Source of the DNA: an uncultured Collinsella sp.
GTDB lineage: Bacteria > Actinomycetota > Coriobacteriia > Coriobacteriales > Coriobacteriaceae
NCBI GenBank assembly: GCA_900768795.1
Contig: CAAGEH010000018.1
Coordinates: 1 to 34,622 of the forward strand
Reading direction: 5' to 3'
DNA length: 34,622 nt
Shown here in pieces: positions 9,148 through 17,059 of this stretch. The position numbers and the translations under genes were made by a program. The first letter of the stretch is position 1. Each line of letters begins with the position of its first letter. Below the pieces are notes generated by a model, which worked only from the letters and a program-made list of their open reading frames with translations, ran no database searches and was not told where the DNA came from.

Positions 9148-10055
9148 TACTGTTCCTCCAATGCTGAGGCTCCGCCAACGATCTCGTTGATCTCGGTGGT
9201 AATCGAAGCCTGACGCACGCGACTGTACGTGCGGGTAAGGGTCGAGATGATAGCGGTGGCGTTCTCGGTCGCCGAATGCATGGCCTTGCGGCGCGCGCCC
9301 TGCTCTGCCGCAGCTGAATCAATCAGGGATTGATAGATAACGGTCAGAACATACGATGGCACGAGCTTGCCAAGAACATGCTCGGCGGAGGGAACGAACT
9401 CGAACGAGGACTCGAGACGCTTGGGCGCATCTTTCTCGTTCTTGCGCGGTCCATGAGCCATTGCGATCATCTCTTGGTCGAGCGGCAGCAGATGCTCGAC
9501 ACGAAGGGTCTGGTCGACGCGATTGCGTGCGTGATGGTAAACCACCTCGACGCGGTCGAGCTCACCCGACCTGTATGCGTCGCAGATATGGCTCGCGATC
9601 ATCTGCGCCTGCTGCAAATCGGGATCGGAAGACGAACCCTCAAAGTGCATGACGACGTTCGCGCGGTTGTTGAAATATGCCGTGGCTTTACGTCCGCACG
9701 TGATGATCTGGGTATCGATGCCCTCGCTAGCCCATGAGCTGGCGATCTTCTCGGCCTCGCGCAGTGCGGTGACGTTAAAGCCGCCTGCAAGTCCACGATC
9801 GGAAGCGATGACCACGATGAGACCATTCTTGACGGTCTCATGATGCTGAAGCATGGGATCGGTTCCGCCACAGGAGGCATCTCCCGCCACCGTCAACATG
9901 ACGTCAGTGAGGGCCTCCTTATAGGGACCTGCCTGCTTTGCACGATCGAGCGCGCGACGGATCTTGGCGGTAGACACCATCTCCATCGTGCGCGTGATCT
10001 GCTTGGTCGTGGAAACCGAGGAGATTCGCTTCTTAATGTCGCGAAGGTTAGCCAT
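9147..10055 (-). CDS. atpG: F1Fo ATP synthase subunit gamma
   Basis: 302-aa rotor shaft of F1. The N-terminal helix MANLRDIKKRISSVSTTKQI and TRTMEMVSTAKIRRA, and the C-terminal helix containing QGARRKAMHSATENA and TRTYSRVRQASITTEI, form the antiparallel coiled coil that turns inside the alpha/beta ring. The central Rossmann-like domain (about 75-225) includes VIASDRGLAGGFN. Length is usual (285-310 aa). It starts 5 nt after the atpA stop with a GGAGA ribosome site and overlaps atpD by one base. Confidence 0.95.
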
Positions 10056-10060
10056 AGAGC

Positions 10061-11659
10061 CTAGTTCTCCTCGCTTGCCGCTGCATCAGGATGATGCTTG
10101 GCGACATACTGCTGCTTAAAGTCACCGATGACACGAATGAGCTCTGCCTTGGTATCGTCGTTGATCTTGGCCGTACGAACCTTGTCGAGCAGCGAACCAA
10201 AACCGTTGTCCATGTACTCGAGAAGCTCGGAACGGAACGTGAGGACCTCGGAAAGATCGAGATCGTCGACGAATCCCTCGTTGCCGGCGAAAAGCGCGAC
10301 AACCTGATCGGCAACATCGAACGGCTTGAAGCGCGGCTGCTTGAGGAGTTCGGTCATGCGAGCGCCGTGGGTAAGCTGCTTCTGAGTAGCCGCATCGAGG
10401 TCGGAACCGAACTGGGTGAAGCCAGCGAGCTCCTGATACGAGGCAAGGTCGAGTCGAAGGTTACCGGCGACCTGCTTCATGGACTTGGTCTGAGCAGCGC
10501 CACCGACGCGCGACACGGAAATGCCGACGTCGACTGCAGGGCGCTGACCCTGGAAGAAGAGCTCGGACTGCAGGTAGATCTGACCATCGGTAATCGAAAT
10601 AACGTTGGTCGGAATGTATGCAGAAACGTCGCCGTCCTGGGTCTCGATGATCGGCAGAGCCGTCATGGAACCCGAGCCGTTCTTCTCGGAAAGCTTGCAA
10701 GCACGCTCGAGCAGGCGCGAATGCAGGTAGAAAATATCGCCAGGGTAAGCCTCGCGTCCAGGCGGACGATGAAGCGTCAACGACATCTGACGGTATGCAA
10801 CAGCTTGTTTGGACAGGTCATCGTAGATGACGAGCACGTGACCGCCAGGATTCTCGGCGGAAGCGGGCTTGCCATCCTCGCCGTTGTACATGAAGAACTC
10901 GCCGATTGCGGCACCGGCCATCGGGGCGATGTACTGGAGCGGCGCAGAGTCAGCAGCGGTAGCGGACACGATGATCGTGTAATCAAGCGCACCGTGCTCA
11001 GAAAGCGTCTCGCGGATGTTGGCAACCGTGGATGCCTTCTGACCGATAGCGACATAGATGCAGATCATGCCCTTGCCGCGCTGGTTAAGAATCGCGTCGA
11101 TGGCGATAGCGGTCTTACCGGTCTTGCGGTCACCGATGATGAGCTCACGCTGGCCACGGCCGATAGGAATCATCGAGTCGACCGCGAGCAGACCGGTCTG
11201 AACCGGCTCACACACGGGCGTGCGTTCGATAACGCCAGGGGCCTTGAACTCAATCGGGCGCCTATGCGTGGCGTGGATCTCGCCAAGACCATCGATAGGC
11301 TGACCAAGCGGATTGACGACGCGGCCGAGCATCGAACGGCTCACGGGGATATCCATGATGCGACCCGTGGTACGGCACTCGTCGCCCTCTTTGATGGCGT
11401 CAACTGCGCCGAACAAAACGGCACCGACTTCGTCACGGTCGAGGTTCTGAGCCAGACCGTAGACGGTCTCGCCGCTGGTGCTGCTCTTGAACTCGAGCAG
11501 CTCGCCTGCCATGGCGCTCTTTAGGCCGGAGATGCGGGCGATACCGTCGCCGACTTCATCGACCCGGGAAACCTCATGGGTGTCGACCGTTGCGGAGAGG
11601 TTGTCGAGCTTCTGCTGAAGCATCTGAGCAATGTTCTGCGCATTGAGGTTTTCAGACAT
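10061..11659 (-). CDS. atpA: F1Fo ATP synthase subunit alpha
   Basis: 532-aa non-catalytic nucleotide-binding F1 subunit. It has a beta-barrel N-domain (about 25-95), Walker A GDRKTGKT (176-183), Walker B with HVLVIYDDLSKQAVAYRQ, and the conserved SVSRVGGAAQTKSMK segment carrying the arginine finger region. The C-terminus extends about 20 residues beyond the usual 500-515 aa, ending in an acidic, Ala-rich tail. ATG and the atpH stop overlap as TAATG, with GGAGGTGAAG just upstream. Confidence 0.97.
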   Translation of the reverse strand: MSENLNAQNIAQMLQQKLDNLSATVDTHEVSRVDEVGDGIARISGLKSAMAGELLEFKSSTSGETVYGLAQNLDRDEVGAVLFGAVDAIKEGDECRTTGRIMDIPVSRSMLGRVVNPLGQPIDGLGEIHATHRRPIEFKAPGVIERTPVCEPVQTGLLAVDSMIPIGRGQRELIIGDRKTGKTAIAIDAILNQRGKGMICIYVAIGQKASTVANIRETLSEHGALDYTIIVSATAADSAPLQYIAPMAGAAIGEFFMYNGEDGKPASAENPGGHVLVIYDDLSKQAVAYRQMSLTLHRPPGREAYPGDIFYLHSRLLERACKLSEKNGSGSMTALPIIETQDGDVSAYIPTNVISITDGQIYLQSELFFQGQRPAVDVGISVSRVGGAAQTKSMKQVAGNLRLDLASYQELAGFTQFGSDLDAATQKQLTHGARMTELLKQPRFKPFDVADQVVALFAGNEGFVDDLDLSEVLTFRSELLEYMDNGFGSLLDKVRTAKINDDTKAELIRVIGDFKQQYVAKHHPDAAASEEN

Positions 11660-12135
11660 TAGGCTTCACCTCCGTCTGATTGGTTGGAACTTACAAGGGC
11701 CTCGCGCGCAGCGCGGAGCTGCGTCTTGACCGAGATATCGCGGCGATTGCCACGCGCCTCGATCACGATGCCCCCGATGATGGTGGGATCGACCTTCTCG
11801 ATCAGGAAGACTTTGCAGCCATAGTCTTTTTCGCACTTGGCCTGGAGAGAGGCGCGCAGCTCGTCGTCGAGCTCGACTGCGGTGGTAACAGTAACGCCTA
11901 CCACGTCCTCGTCTTCCTCGGAGACGTCCTTAAAGGCCGCTGCCACCTTAGGCAGGATATCGAGTTGACCACGCTCGATCATGGAGGAAAGCACAGCCAA
12001 AACCTCAGGCGATGCAGAGCCGAGCACCTGCATCTGGCGCAGGTCTTCGGCAACATGGCCCTCTGCCTTAGCGGCCTCCATCAGAGAGCGCGCATAGGTC
12101 TCGATAACCTTGCTCTCAAAGCGGCTAGTCGGCAT
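11659..12135 (-). CDS. atpH: F1Fo ATP synthase subunit delta
   Basis: 158-aa peripheral-stalk subunit (OSCP homologue) that links the top of F1 to the b subunits. The N-terminal helical part (ESKVIETYARSLMEAAKAEG) and the C-terminal IIGGIVIEARGNRRDISVKTQL-type segment, of which GGIVIEARGNRRDISV is diagnostic, are both present. It is about 20 residues shorter than the typical 175-180 aa, the loss lying in the middle helical region. It overlaps the end of atpF by 11 nt and uses GGGGAG inside atpF as its ribosome site. Confidence 0.88.
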   Translation of the reverse strand: MPTSRFESKVIETYARSLMEAAKAEGHVAEDLRQMQVLGSASPEVLAVLSSMIERGQLDILPKVAAAFKDVSEEDEDVVGVTVTTAVELDDELRASLQAKCEKDYGCKVFLIEKVDPTIIGGIVIEARGNRRDISVKTQLRAAREALVSSNQSDGGEA

Positions 12136-12727
12136 TCAGGCTCCCCGCTTCCTTGATGTAGCGCTCGATGAGTTTCTTCTGCTCGTCGGCGTTCTCGAGA
12201 GACTCGCCCACGATCTTGGTGGCGACGGTCATCGAGAGGTCGGCAATAGAGTTGGCGGCATCGGCGTAGATGGTCTTACGCTCGTCCTCGGCTGTGCTGT
12301 GAGCCTTGGAGATGATGTCCTCGGCCTCCTTGTGAGCGGCATCGACGATGCGAGCACGCTCTGCCTCAGCGTCTTTGCGAGCCTCGAGAACGATCTCGGC
12401 GGCCTGGCGACGGGCGTCGGTGATGAGCGAATCGGACTCGGCGCGCTTGTCGATAGCCTCCTGCTTGGTCTTGGCGGCCTCGTTAAGGCTCTCCTCGATC
12501 TTCTTGCCGCGCTCGTCCATGGTCTTCATGATGCCGGGCAGCGCCACCTTGGCGAGCACGACCCAGATGATCAAGAACGCGATGGCGGCAGGAATGAACT
12601 CGGCCATCTTAGGGATCAGGATGTCTGCACCCGCAGCACCTTCCTCGGCGAATGCGCACGCCGGCACGAACTGTGCGGCAGCAATCGCAGAAAGCGCAAG
12701 GGCGCCTTTGTTGGGTGTAAATTTCAT
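12125..12727 (-). CDS. atpF: F1Fo ATP synthase subunit b with signal-like N-terminus
   Basis: 200-aa Fo peripheral-stalk subunit. A membrane helix (about 43-62, AEFIPAAIAFLIIWVVLAK) is followed by a long charged coiled coil (about 66-190) that dimerises and contacts delta. It has about 30 extra N-terminal residues compared with the standard 160-170 aa. These form a second hydrophobic segment ending in QFVPACAFAEEG, which resembles a cleavable signal peptide (AFA/EE) or a weak lipobox with Cys24. A signal sequence would place the mature N-terminus outside, correct for subunit b. The ATG is preceded by GGAG and lies 14 nt after atpE. Confidence 0.92.
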   Translation of the reverse strand: MKFTPNKGALALSAIAAAQFVPACAFAEEGAAGADILIPKMAEFIPAAIAFLIIWVVLAKVALPGIMKTMDERGKKIEESLNEAAKTKQEAIDKRAESDSLITDARRQAAEIVLEARKDAEAERARIVDAAHKEAEDIISKAHSTAEDERKTIYADAANSIADLSMTVATKIVGESLENADEQKKLIERYIKEAGSLNAD

Positions 12728-12741
12728 AGTCGAGCGCTCCG

Positions 12742-12936
12742 CTATTTAACGATCAGTGCGACAACGAAGCCGATCAGAGCCAGAGCCTCGCCGAATGAGG
12801 AGCCCATGATGAAGACGGTGAACCCACGACCCTGAACCTCAGGCTGACGAGCCATAGCGCCCGTTGCACCCAGAGCGGAAAGGCCAATTGCCAGACCAGC
12901 GCCGATAACACCGAGACCGTAACCGATAACTCCCAC
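12742..12936 (-). CDS. atpE: F1Fo ATP synthase subunit c
   Basis: 64-aa proteolipid that forms the rotating c-ring. Two membrane helices (about 4-28 and 40-62) flank the polar loop RQPE (30-33) that contacts gamma/epsilon. The ion-carrying carboxylate is Glu50 in FGEALALIGF. Gln and Ser at the positions typical of Na+-binding c subunits are not obvious, so protons are the likely ion. At 64 aa it is among the shorter c subunits, lacking the usual N-terminal few residues before helix 1. It begins with GTG after a perfect AAAGGAGG ribosome site, consistent with the need for many copies per complex. A 126-nt gap separates it from atpB. Confidence 0.93.
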   Translation of the reverse strand: MGVIGYGLGVIGAGLAIGLSALGATGAMARQPEVQGRGFTVFIMGSSFGEALALIGFVVALIVK

Positions 12937-13062
12937 GATTCCTCCTTTGTCGAGCGTGTCTTATTTCACGCAGGATAACCTTTTATATGACTGTCGGACT
13001 CCATGGGTACGGGCCCGACGGTACACCGAAATGACTTGCCAAGAAGGCAGCCGCGCAAGAGG
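12937..13062 (-). other. atpB-atpE intercistronic region
   Basis: 126-nt gap, the only sizeable one inside the operon. It holds the strong AAAGGAGG ribosome site of atpE and a GTCGG...CCGAC inverted repeat around the middle. I infer a role in boosting atpE translation or mRNA stability, similar in position to the E. coli atpE translational enhancer; no promoter or terminator is evident. Confidence 0.4.
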
Positions 13063-13863
13063 CTACTCCTCTGCGACTTCCTCCGCCTCCGATACGTACA
13101 CGGCGGTAAGAACCGTGAAGACGTATGCCTGGATGGCGCCGACCACGAGTTCGATCGTGTAGATCAAGATCAAAATCGCGAGCCATGCAATCGAAGGCAG
13201 AGCGCCCACGAGATGAGCGGCGTTTGCCTGAGCCAGAAGCGGCTGCATAAACATGGACACCATGATGGCAAACGAACCCATAACCACGTGGCCTGCGAAC
13301 ATGTTGCAGAACAGACGGACGGCCAGCGTGATAAGACGAAGGAAGGTGGAGAAGAGCTCAACGACCCAGACGAGCACGTTCATGGGGAAGCTCAGCCCCT
13401 CAGGTGCAAGGCTCTTGATGTAGCCGAGCACGCCGCGCGCCTTGCATCCGTAGTAAATAAAGTAGATGAAGGCGAAGATTGCGAGCGCCGCGGTGGAGCC
13501 GATCGCACCGGTGCCAGGCTTCATACCCGGAATCAAACCGATCATGTTGTTGATCAGGATGAACAGGAACAGCGCGCATAAAAACGGAAAGTGCTTCTTC
13601 CAGTTCTTGCCCACAACGCCCTTACCGATATCGTTCTCGACATACTCGAGAAGATACTCGAACCCGTTGACGAAGAATCCCTTGGGAACGAGGCTCTGCT
13701 TCTTCTTGAAGATGAAGACTACCAGCAGAAGCACGATGGTGGAGACGATCAACCAAAATGAGTACTGCGTAATACCGCAGTTGAGGTTGCCCACCACGGG
13801 TGTGGACTGAAACTCACTTACGAGATGGTTGATCTCATCAGGTAGCTTAGTGAAAATATCCAC
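13063..13863 (-). CDS. atpB: F1Fo ATP synthase subunit a
   Basis: 266-aa multi-spanning Fo stator subunit that forms the proton half-channels facing the c-ring. Five or six membrane helices are visible, and the essential arginine is Arg183 in LAVRLFCNMFAGH, a hallmark of the family, followed by the last helix IELVVGAIQAYVF. Length is typical. It starts 3 nt after atpI and uses GAAAGG at the end of atpI as its ribosome site. Confidence 0.95.
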   Translation of the reverse strand: MDIFTKLPDEINHLVSEFQSTPVVGNLNCGITQYSFWLIVSTIVLLLVVFIFKKKQSLVPKGFFVNGFEYLLEYVENDIGKGVVGKNWKKHFPFLCALFLFILINNMIGLIPGMKPGTGAIGSTAALAIFAFIYFIYYGCKARGVLGYIKSLAPEGLSFPMNVLVWVVELFSTFLRLITLAVRLFCNMFAGHVVMGSFAIMVSMFMQPLLAQANAAHLVGALPSIAWLAILILIYTIELVVGAIQAYVFTVLTAVYVSEAEEVAEE

Positions 13864-13866
13864 GTC

Positions 13867-14178
13867 TTACCTTTCGACCTTACCGGGTTCCTTCAGCTTG
13901 AGGACGACAGCCACGGTGAAGCAGAGCAGAGCTGCCACGAAACCGATTGCCTCGCCCAGAAGAAACATCTGGAACGCCATTCCGAACAATGCATACACGA
14001 TAAGGGTAAAGACGAGCAAAGCGATTGCAGAAATCGCCAAGCTGCCCATGCCCTTGAGCATGTCTGCATTCTGTTTATTGCTGAGAACGGGTTTGAGCGT
14101 GAGATAAAAAGGCCCAAATGCGATAACGCCGCCTATGGCTCCCGCCATAATAAAGAGAACCGCTGTCGGTTGGAACAC
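13867..14178 (-). CDS. AtpI-like membrane protein, first gene of the atp operon
   Basis: 103-aa hydrophobic protein with about four membrane helices, in the place of atpI (subunit I), which is thought to help c-ring assembly or Mg2+ supply. Sequence similarity to classical AtpI is low, so the assignment rests mainly on topology, size and position. I prefer the GTG at 14178, because AAAGGGGG lies 5 nt upstream and the predicted promoter would start transcription near 14228. The alternative ATG at 14226 would then lie at or ahead of the mRNA start. It ends 3 nt before atpB. Confidence 0.7.
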   Translation of the reverse strand: MFQPTAVLFIMAGAIGGVIAFGPFYLTLKPVLSNKQNADMLKGMGSLAISAIALLVFTLIVYALFGMAFQMFLLGEAIGFVAALLCFTVAVVLKLKEPGKVER

Positions 14179-14234
14179 GGGCACCCCCTTTGTCTCTTGC
14201 GCCCGACCCCATCTGTCGCAAAACATCGTTCCTT

Positions 14235-14262
14235 ATTTTACGAACGCGATTCGAAATTGCAA
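14235..14262 (-). promoter_or_regulatory. Promoter of the ATP synthase operon
   Basis: TTGCAA (14257-14262) and TAAAAT (14235-14240) with 16 nt between them on the minus strand. Predicted transcription start is about 14228, giving a leader of about 50 nt to the GTG of the AtpI-like gene. This is one of the better promoter matches in the window. Confidence 0.6.
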
Positions 14263-14553
14263 CAGAGCATACCCAAATATCGAACGGCTCTCTCGCATCT
14301 TTATCTGCTCTTTATCCTTGCAGGAAAACGCGCGTACCTGCAGTTTTATGAGTTTGTGACAAACCGTGCTTCCGCTAACTTTTACAGCTTGCACCGCCGT
14401 ACGTAAAACAACGGTTTATGTCCGCCTCGTTTCGAAACGTGCAGATCCACAGCGGTTTTGGAAACGGGCGCGCCACCCGTGCGAACGCACGCCGCTCAAA
14501 ACAACGCCCCCCTGCACCGGTGCACGCCCCGCACCAGCACAAGACCCGTTTGC
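14263..14553. other. Intergenic region between the atp promoter and glpK
   Basis: About 290 nt with no gene I can support. It contains short GC palindromes (for example TGCACCGGTGCA near 14514-14525 and GTGCG-AA-CGCAC-type arms near 14480), but none is followed by a clear T-tract on the minus strand. I therefore do not assign a glpK terminator here. Confidence 0.4.
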
Positions 14554-16098
14554 CTATATGCGCACCTTGCTTCGCGCACGGTCGACGGCATCGTGCCAGC
14601 CCGCGAGTGCACACTCCACGACGCCCTCGTCGAGCGACCGCTCAAATCGCTTGGCGCTCGCAAGATTCTGCTCAAGTTCCTCGCGGTCGTCCCAATATCC
14701 CACAGCAAGTCCTGCAAGATACGCGGCACCGATCATGGTCGTCTCGCTTGCCTCGGACTGAATAACGGGGATGCCCAAAAGGTCCGCCTGGAACTGCATG
14801 GCGAACTCATTGCGCGAGGCGCCGCCATCGACCGAGAGCTTAGTCAAGTCGATACCCGAATCGCGTTCCATCGCCTTGAGCACATCGTAACTCTGGTACG
14901 CCATGGACTCACACGCCGCCCGCACGAGCGTTGCAGACGTGGTCCCCATGGTCAGGCCGCAGATAAGTCCGCGCGCAGACGGGTCCCAATACGGCGACCC
15001 CATGCCGCTAAACGCCGGAACCATATAGCAGCCGCCGGTATCCGGGACCGATTGGGCAATACGCGCTGCATCCTCAACATTGGAAATGATGCCAAGATTG
15101 TCACGCATCCATCTGAGCGTTGAACCCGCATAGAAGATCGAACCCTCGAGCGCGTAGCTTACGGAACCGCCCTCGGCGATTCCGATGGTCGAAACCAAAC
15201 CGCAACTGGAATTAACGACGGTGTCGCCCGTGTTCATGAGCATGAAGCAGCCCGTCCCGTAGGTGTTCTTGGTCTGCCCCGTATGGAAACAGCAATGACC
15301 GAAGAAAGATGCCTGCTGGTCGCCAACGACACCCGCGATCGGAGGCTCATGCGTCATGACCTCGCTTGACACGTGTCCAAAATCATCGGAGCTCCAGCGC
15401 ACCTCGGGAAGCATGTTCGCCGGAATCGAAAACAGGTCGAGAAGTTCGTTATCCCATGTGAGCGTATGGATATTGAAAAGCATGGTGCGGCTTGCATTGG
15501 TGTAGTCGGTCGCAAAAACCTCGCCGCCTGTGAGGTTATACACAAGCCAGGTGTCCACAGTGCCGCACATGAGCTCACCGGCGTCCGCCGCTGTACGCGC
15601 GCCATCAACGTTGTCCAAGATCCAAGCGATTTTGCTCGCCGAAAAATACGAGTCGAGGATCAATCCGGTCTTAGCGCGGACGGTGTCGGCAACACCCGTC
15701 TCCCTCAGTTTCTCGACCTCGGAAACCGTGCGATGGCACTGCCAGCCAATTGCATTGTAGATGGGCTGGCCGCTGTCGCGGTCCCATACTACAATCGTCT
15801 CGCGCTGATTGGAAATACCGATTGCCGAAATGCGGTCGGAGTGAATCCCCGTCTTGAACTGGACCTCCGTCATCACGGCAATCTGCGATGCGAGCATCTC
15901 GGTCGGATCCTGTTCGACCCACCCATCGTGTGGATAGTACGATTTGAGCTTGCGCCGCGACTCGGCGACGATGCAGCCGTACTCATCGACAATGGAGGCG
16001 CGCACCGACCCCGTTCCGCAGTCGAGCGCCATGATATACGAGCCCGCGAAGGAATAGGACGACTCGTCGAGCTTGAGCTGAGAAAGCGAAATCGGCAT
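14554..16098 (-). CDS. glpK: Glycerol kinase
   Basis: 514-aa cytosolic FGGY-family kinase that phosphorylates glycerol to sn-glycerol 3-phosphate. Diagnostic stretches are ISNQRETIVVWDR (94-107), YNAIGWQ, TDYTNASRTMLFNIH, GDQQASFFGHCCF, KNTYGTGCFMLMNTG, and near the C-terminus MQFQADLLGIPV and ETTMIGAAYLAGLAVGYW. The ATP-binding start reads ALDCGTGSVRAS where most glycerol kinases have DQGTTSSR, a mild departure. About 15 extra N-terminal residues precede the fold. The start is supported by AAAGGA 8 nt upstream. It begins 4 nt after the sua5 stop, so it is the last gene of the prmC-sua5-glpK transcript. No glpF or glpD is adjacent. Confidence 0.93.
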   Translation of the reverse strand: MPISLSQLKLDESSYSFAGSYIMALDCGTGSVRASIVDEYGCIVAESRRKLKSYYPHDGWVEQDPTEMLASQIAVMTEVQFKTGIHSDRISAIGISNQRETIVVWDRDSGQPIYNAIGWQCHRTVSEVEKLRETGVADTVRAKTGLILDSYFSASKIAWILDNVDGARTAADAGELMCGTVDTWLVYNLTGGEVFATDYTNASRTMLFNIHTLTWDNELLDLFSIPANMLPEVRWSSDDFGHVSSEVMTHEPPIAGVVGDQQASFFGHCCFHTGQTKNTYGTGCFMLMNTGDTVVNSSCGLVSTIGIAEGGSVSYALEGSIFYAGSTLRWMRDNLGIISNVEDAARIAQSVPDTGGCYMVPAFSGMGSPYWDPSARGLICGLTMGTTSATLVRAACESMAYQSYDVLKAMERDSGIDLTKLSVDGGASRNEFAMQFQADLLGIPVIQSEASETTMIGAAYLAGLAVGYWDDREELEQNLASAKRFERSLDEGVVECALAGWHDAVDRARSKVRI

Positions 16099-16102
16099 GA
16101 TA

Positions 16103-16852
16103 CTAGTCCTTTACGTCGAGGCTTGAAGATGCGCACTCGAGCGCGTTAATAATCTGCGATGAGGGAAGAGCCCCTTCGCGAATAATCGAGAGTTCGCCCG
16201 ACTCAAACGAAACGATGGTCGAAGCCTCAAGGCACTTCGTCTCGCCTGCATCGATTGCAACATCGACACCATCAAGAACACGGGCTTCGACCTGGTCAAA
16301 AGACGCGGGAGCGGGCGCTCCATGCGTATTGGAACTCGTGCAGGCAAGCGGGCTTTTACAAGCTTTGATTAAGCTGGCGATAACGGAAGACGCAGATGCA
16401 CGCAGAGCGACCGTGCCATCTGTCTCCTGCATAAAACGCGGAACAGATGGGGCAGCCTTTACAACAATAGTGAGAGCGCCGGGCCAGAATTCGCGTGCGA
16501 GCACGCGGGCGCGTGGGTCGACATTGACCCCAAAACGATCGAGGTCGTCTGTACCCGCCACGAGCCAGGCAACAGTCTGCGCGATATCGCGGCGCTTAAG
16601 CGTGAAAATGCGACGGTACCCCGTTCCTAAAGCGGGCACAGGAGCACCGTTAACACAGGTAGTTGCATCGCGCTCGTATGCCGCATCATCAGAAAAAGCA
16701 GCCACCGAAGCAGCGACGCCATAGACCGTTTCGGTTGGAACAAGCGCGAGCCCGCCTGCGGTCAAAATGTCCGCAGCGCAGATTATCGCTTTATCGGTCG
16801 TTGAAGTATGTTCCGCTTCGAGCTTAAATATCGTCGGCATATCGCTTGTCAT
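16103..16852 (-). CDS. Sua5/YrdC family L-threonylcarbamoyladenylate synthase, divergent
   Basis: 249-aa cytosolic protein of the YrdC fold that makes threonylcarbamoyl-AMP for the t6A37 modification of ANN-decoding tRNAs. Supporting motifs are PTETVYGVA (39-47), FWPGALTIVV, and CTSSNTHGAPAP. It is unusual in that about 30 residues (51-80) sit between TETVYG and the helix IFTLKRRD, and the KxRPxxxPL substrate-binding motif is replaced by LKRRDIAQTVAWL. It could be a diverged but active enzyme or a paralogue. I chose the ATG at 16852; the next in-frame ATG is at 16840, and the ribosome site (GGGA) is weak. The longer open frame upstream encodes a spurious hydrophobic stretch. It sits between prmC and glpK; the prmC-sua5 order is conserved widely. 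Confidence 0.78.
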   Translation of the reverse strand: MTSDMPTIFKLEAEHTSTTDKAIICAADILTAGGLALVPTETVYGVAASVAAFSDDAAYERDATTCVNGAPVPALGTGYRRIFTLKRRDIAQTVAWLVAGTDDLDRFGVNVDPRARVLAREFWPGALTIVVKAAPSVPRFMQETDGTVALRASASSVIASLIKACKSPLACTSSNTHGAPAPASFDQVEARVLDGVDVAIDAGETKCLEASTIVSFESGELSIIREGALPSSQIINALECASSSLDVKD

Positions 16853-17024
16853 GCATCCCAATAAAATCAATAGGCACAGTAGTATCCGTACTGATTTTCG
16901 CATGGGCATCCCAAAAATGTGCCACGAGATTCTCAGAAGCTGACGAACGGCGCATCCTGTCGGTAAGAGCACATAATCCTTCCGCAAACGGAAATGTCGA
17001 TTGGAACGCAGGCACCAGCAACAC
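16824..17024 (-). other. Small open frame overlapping the sua5 start (66 codons, uncertain)
   Basis: A GTG-initiated frame fills most of the prmC-sua5 gap and ends in a TAA 29 nt inside sua5. Its translation has balanced, protein-like composition (for example SASENLVAHFWDAHAKISTD). There is no ribosome site upstream of the GTG and I recognise no family. It could be a gene remnant or chance. Confidence 0.2.
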
Positions 17025-17059
17025 AAAAAGTTCGCACGTTATGCATCAAACAGGGGATG

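Noticed and set aside
10091..11524. 477-codon plus-strand open frame opposite atpA
   Set aside because: Antisense shadow caused by codon bias of atpA. The translation has no family features.
16853..17026. Hydrophobic extension of the Sua5 frame resembling a lipoprotein signal (MRKSVRILLCLLILLGC)
   Set aside because: Sua5 is a cytosolic tRNA-modification enzyme, and the extension has no ribosome site; a downstream ATG fits the family start.
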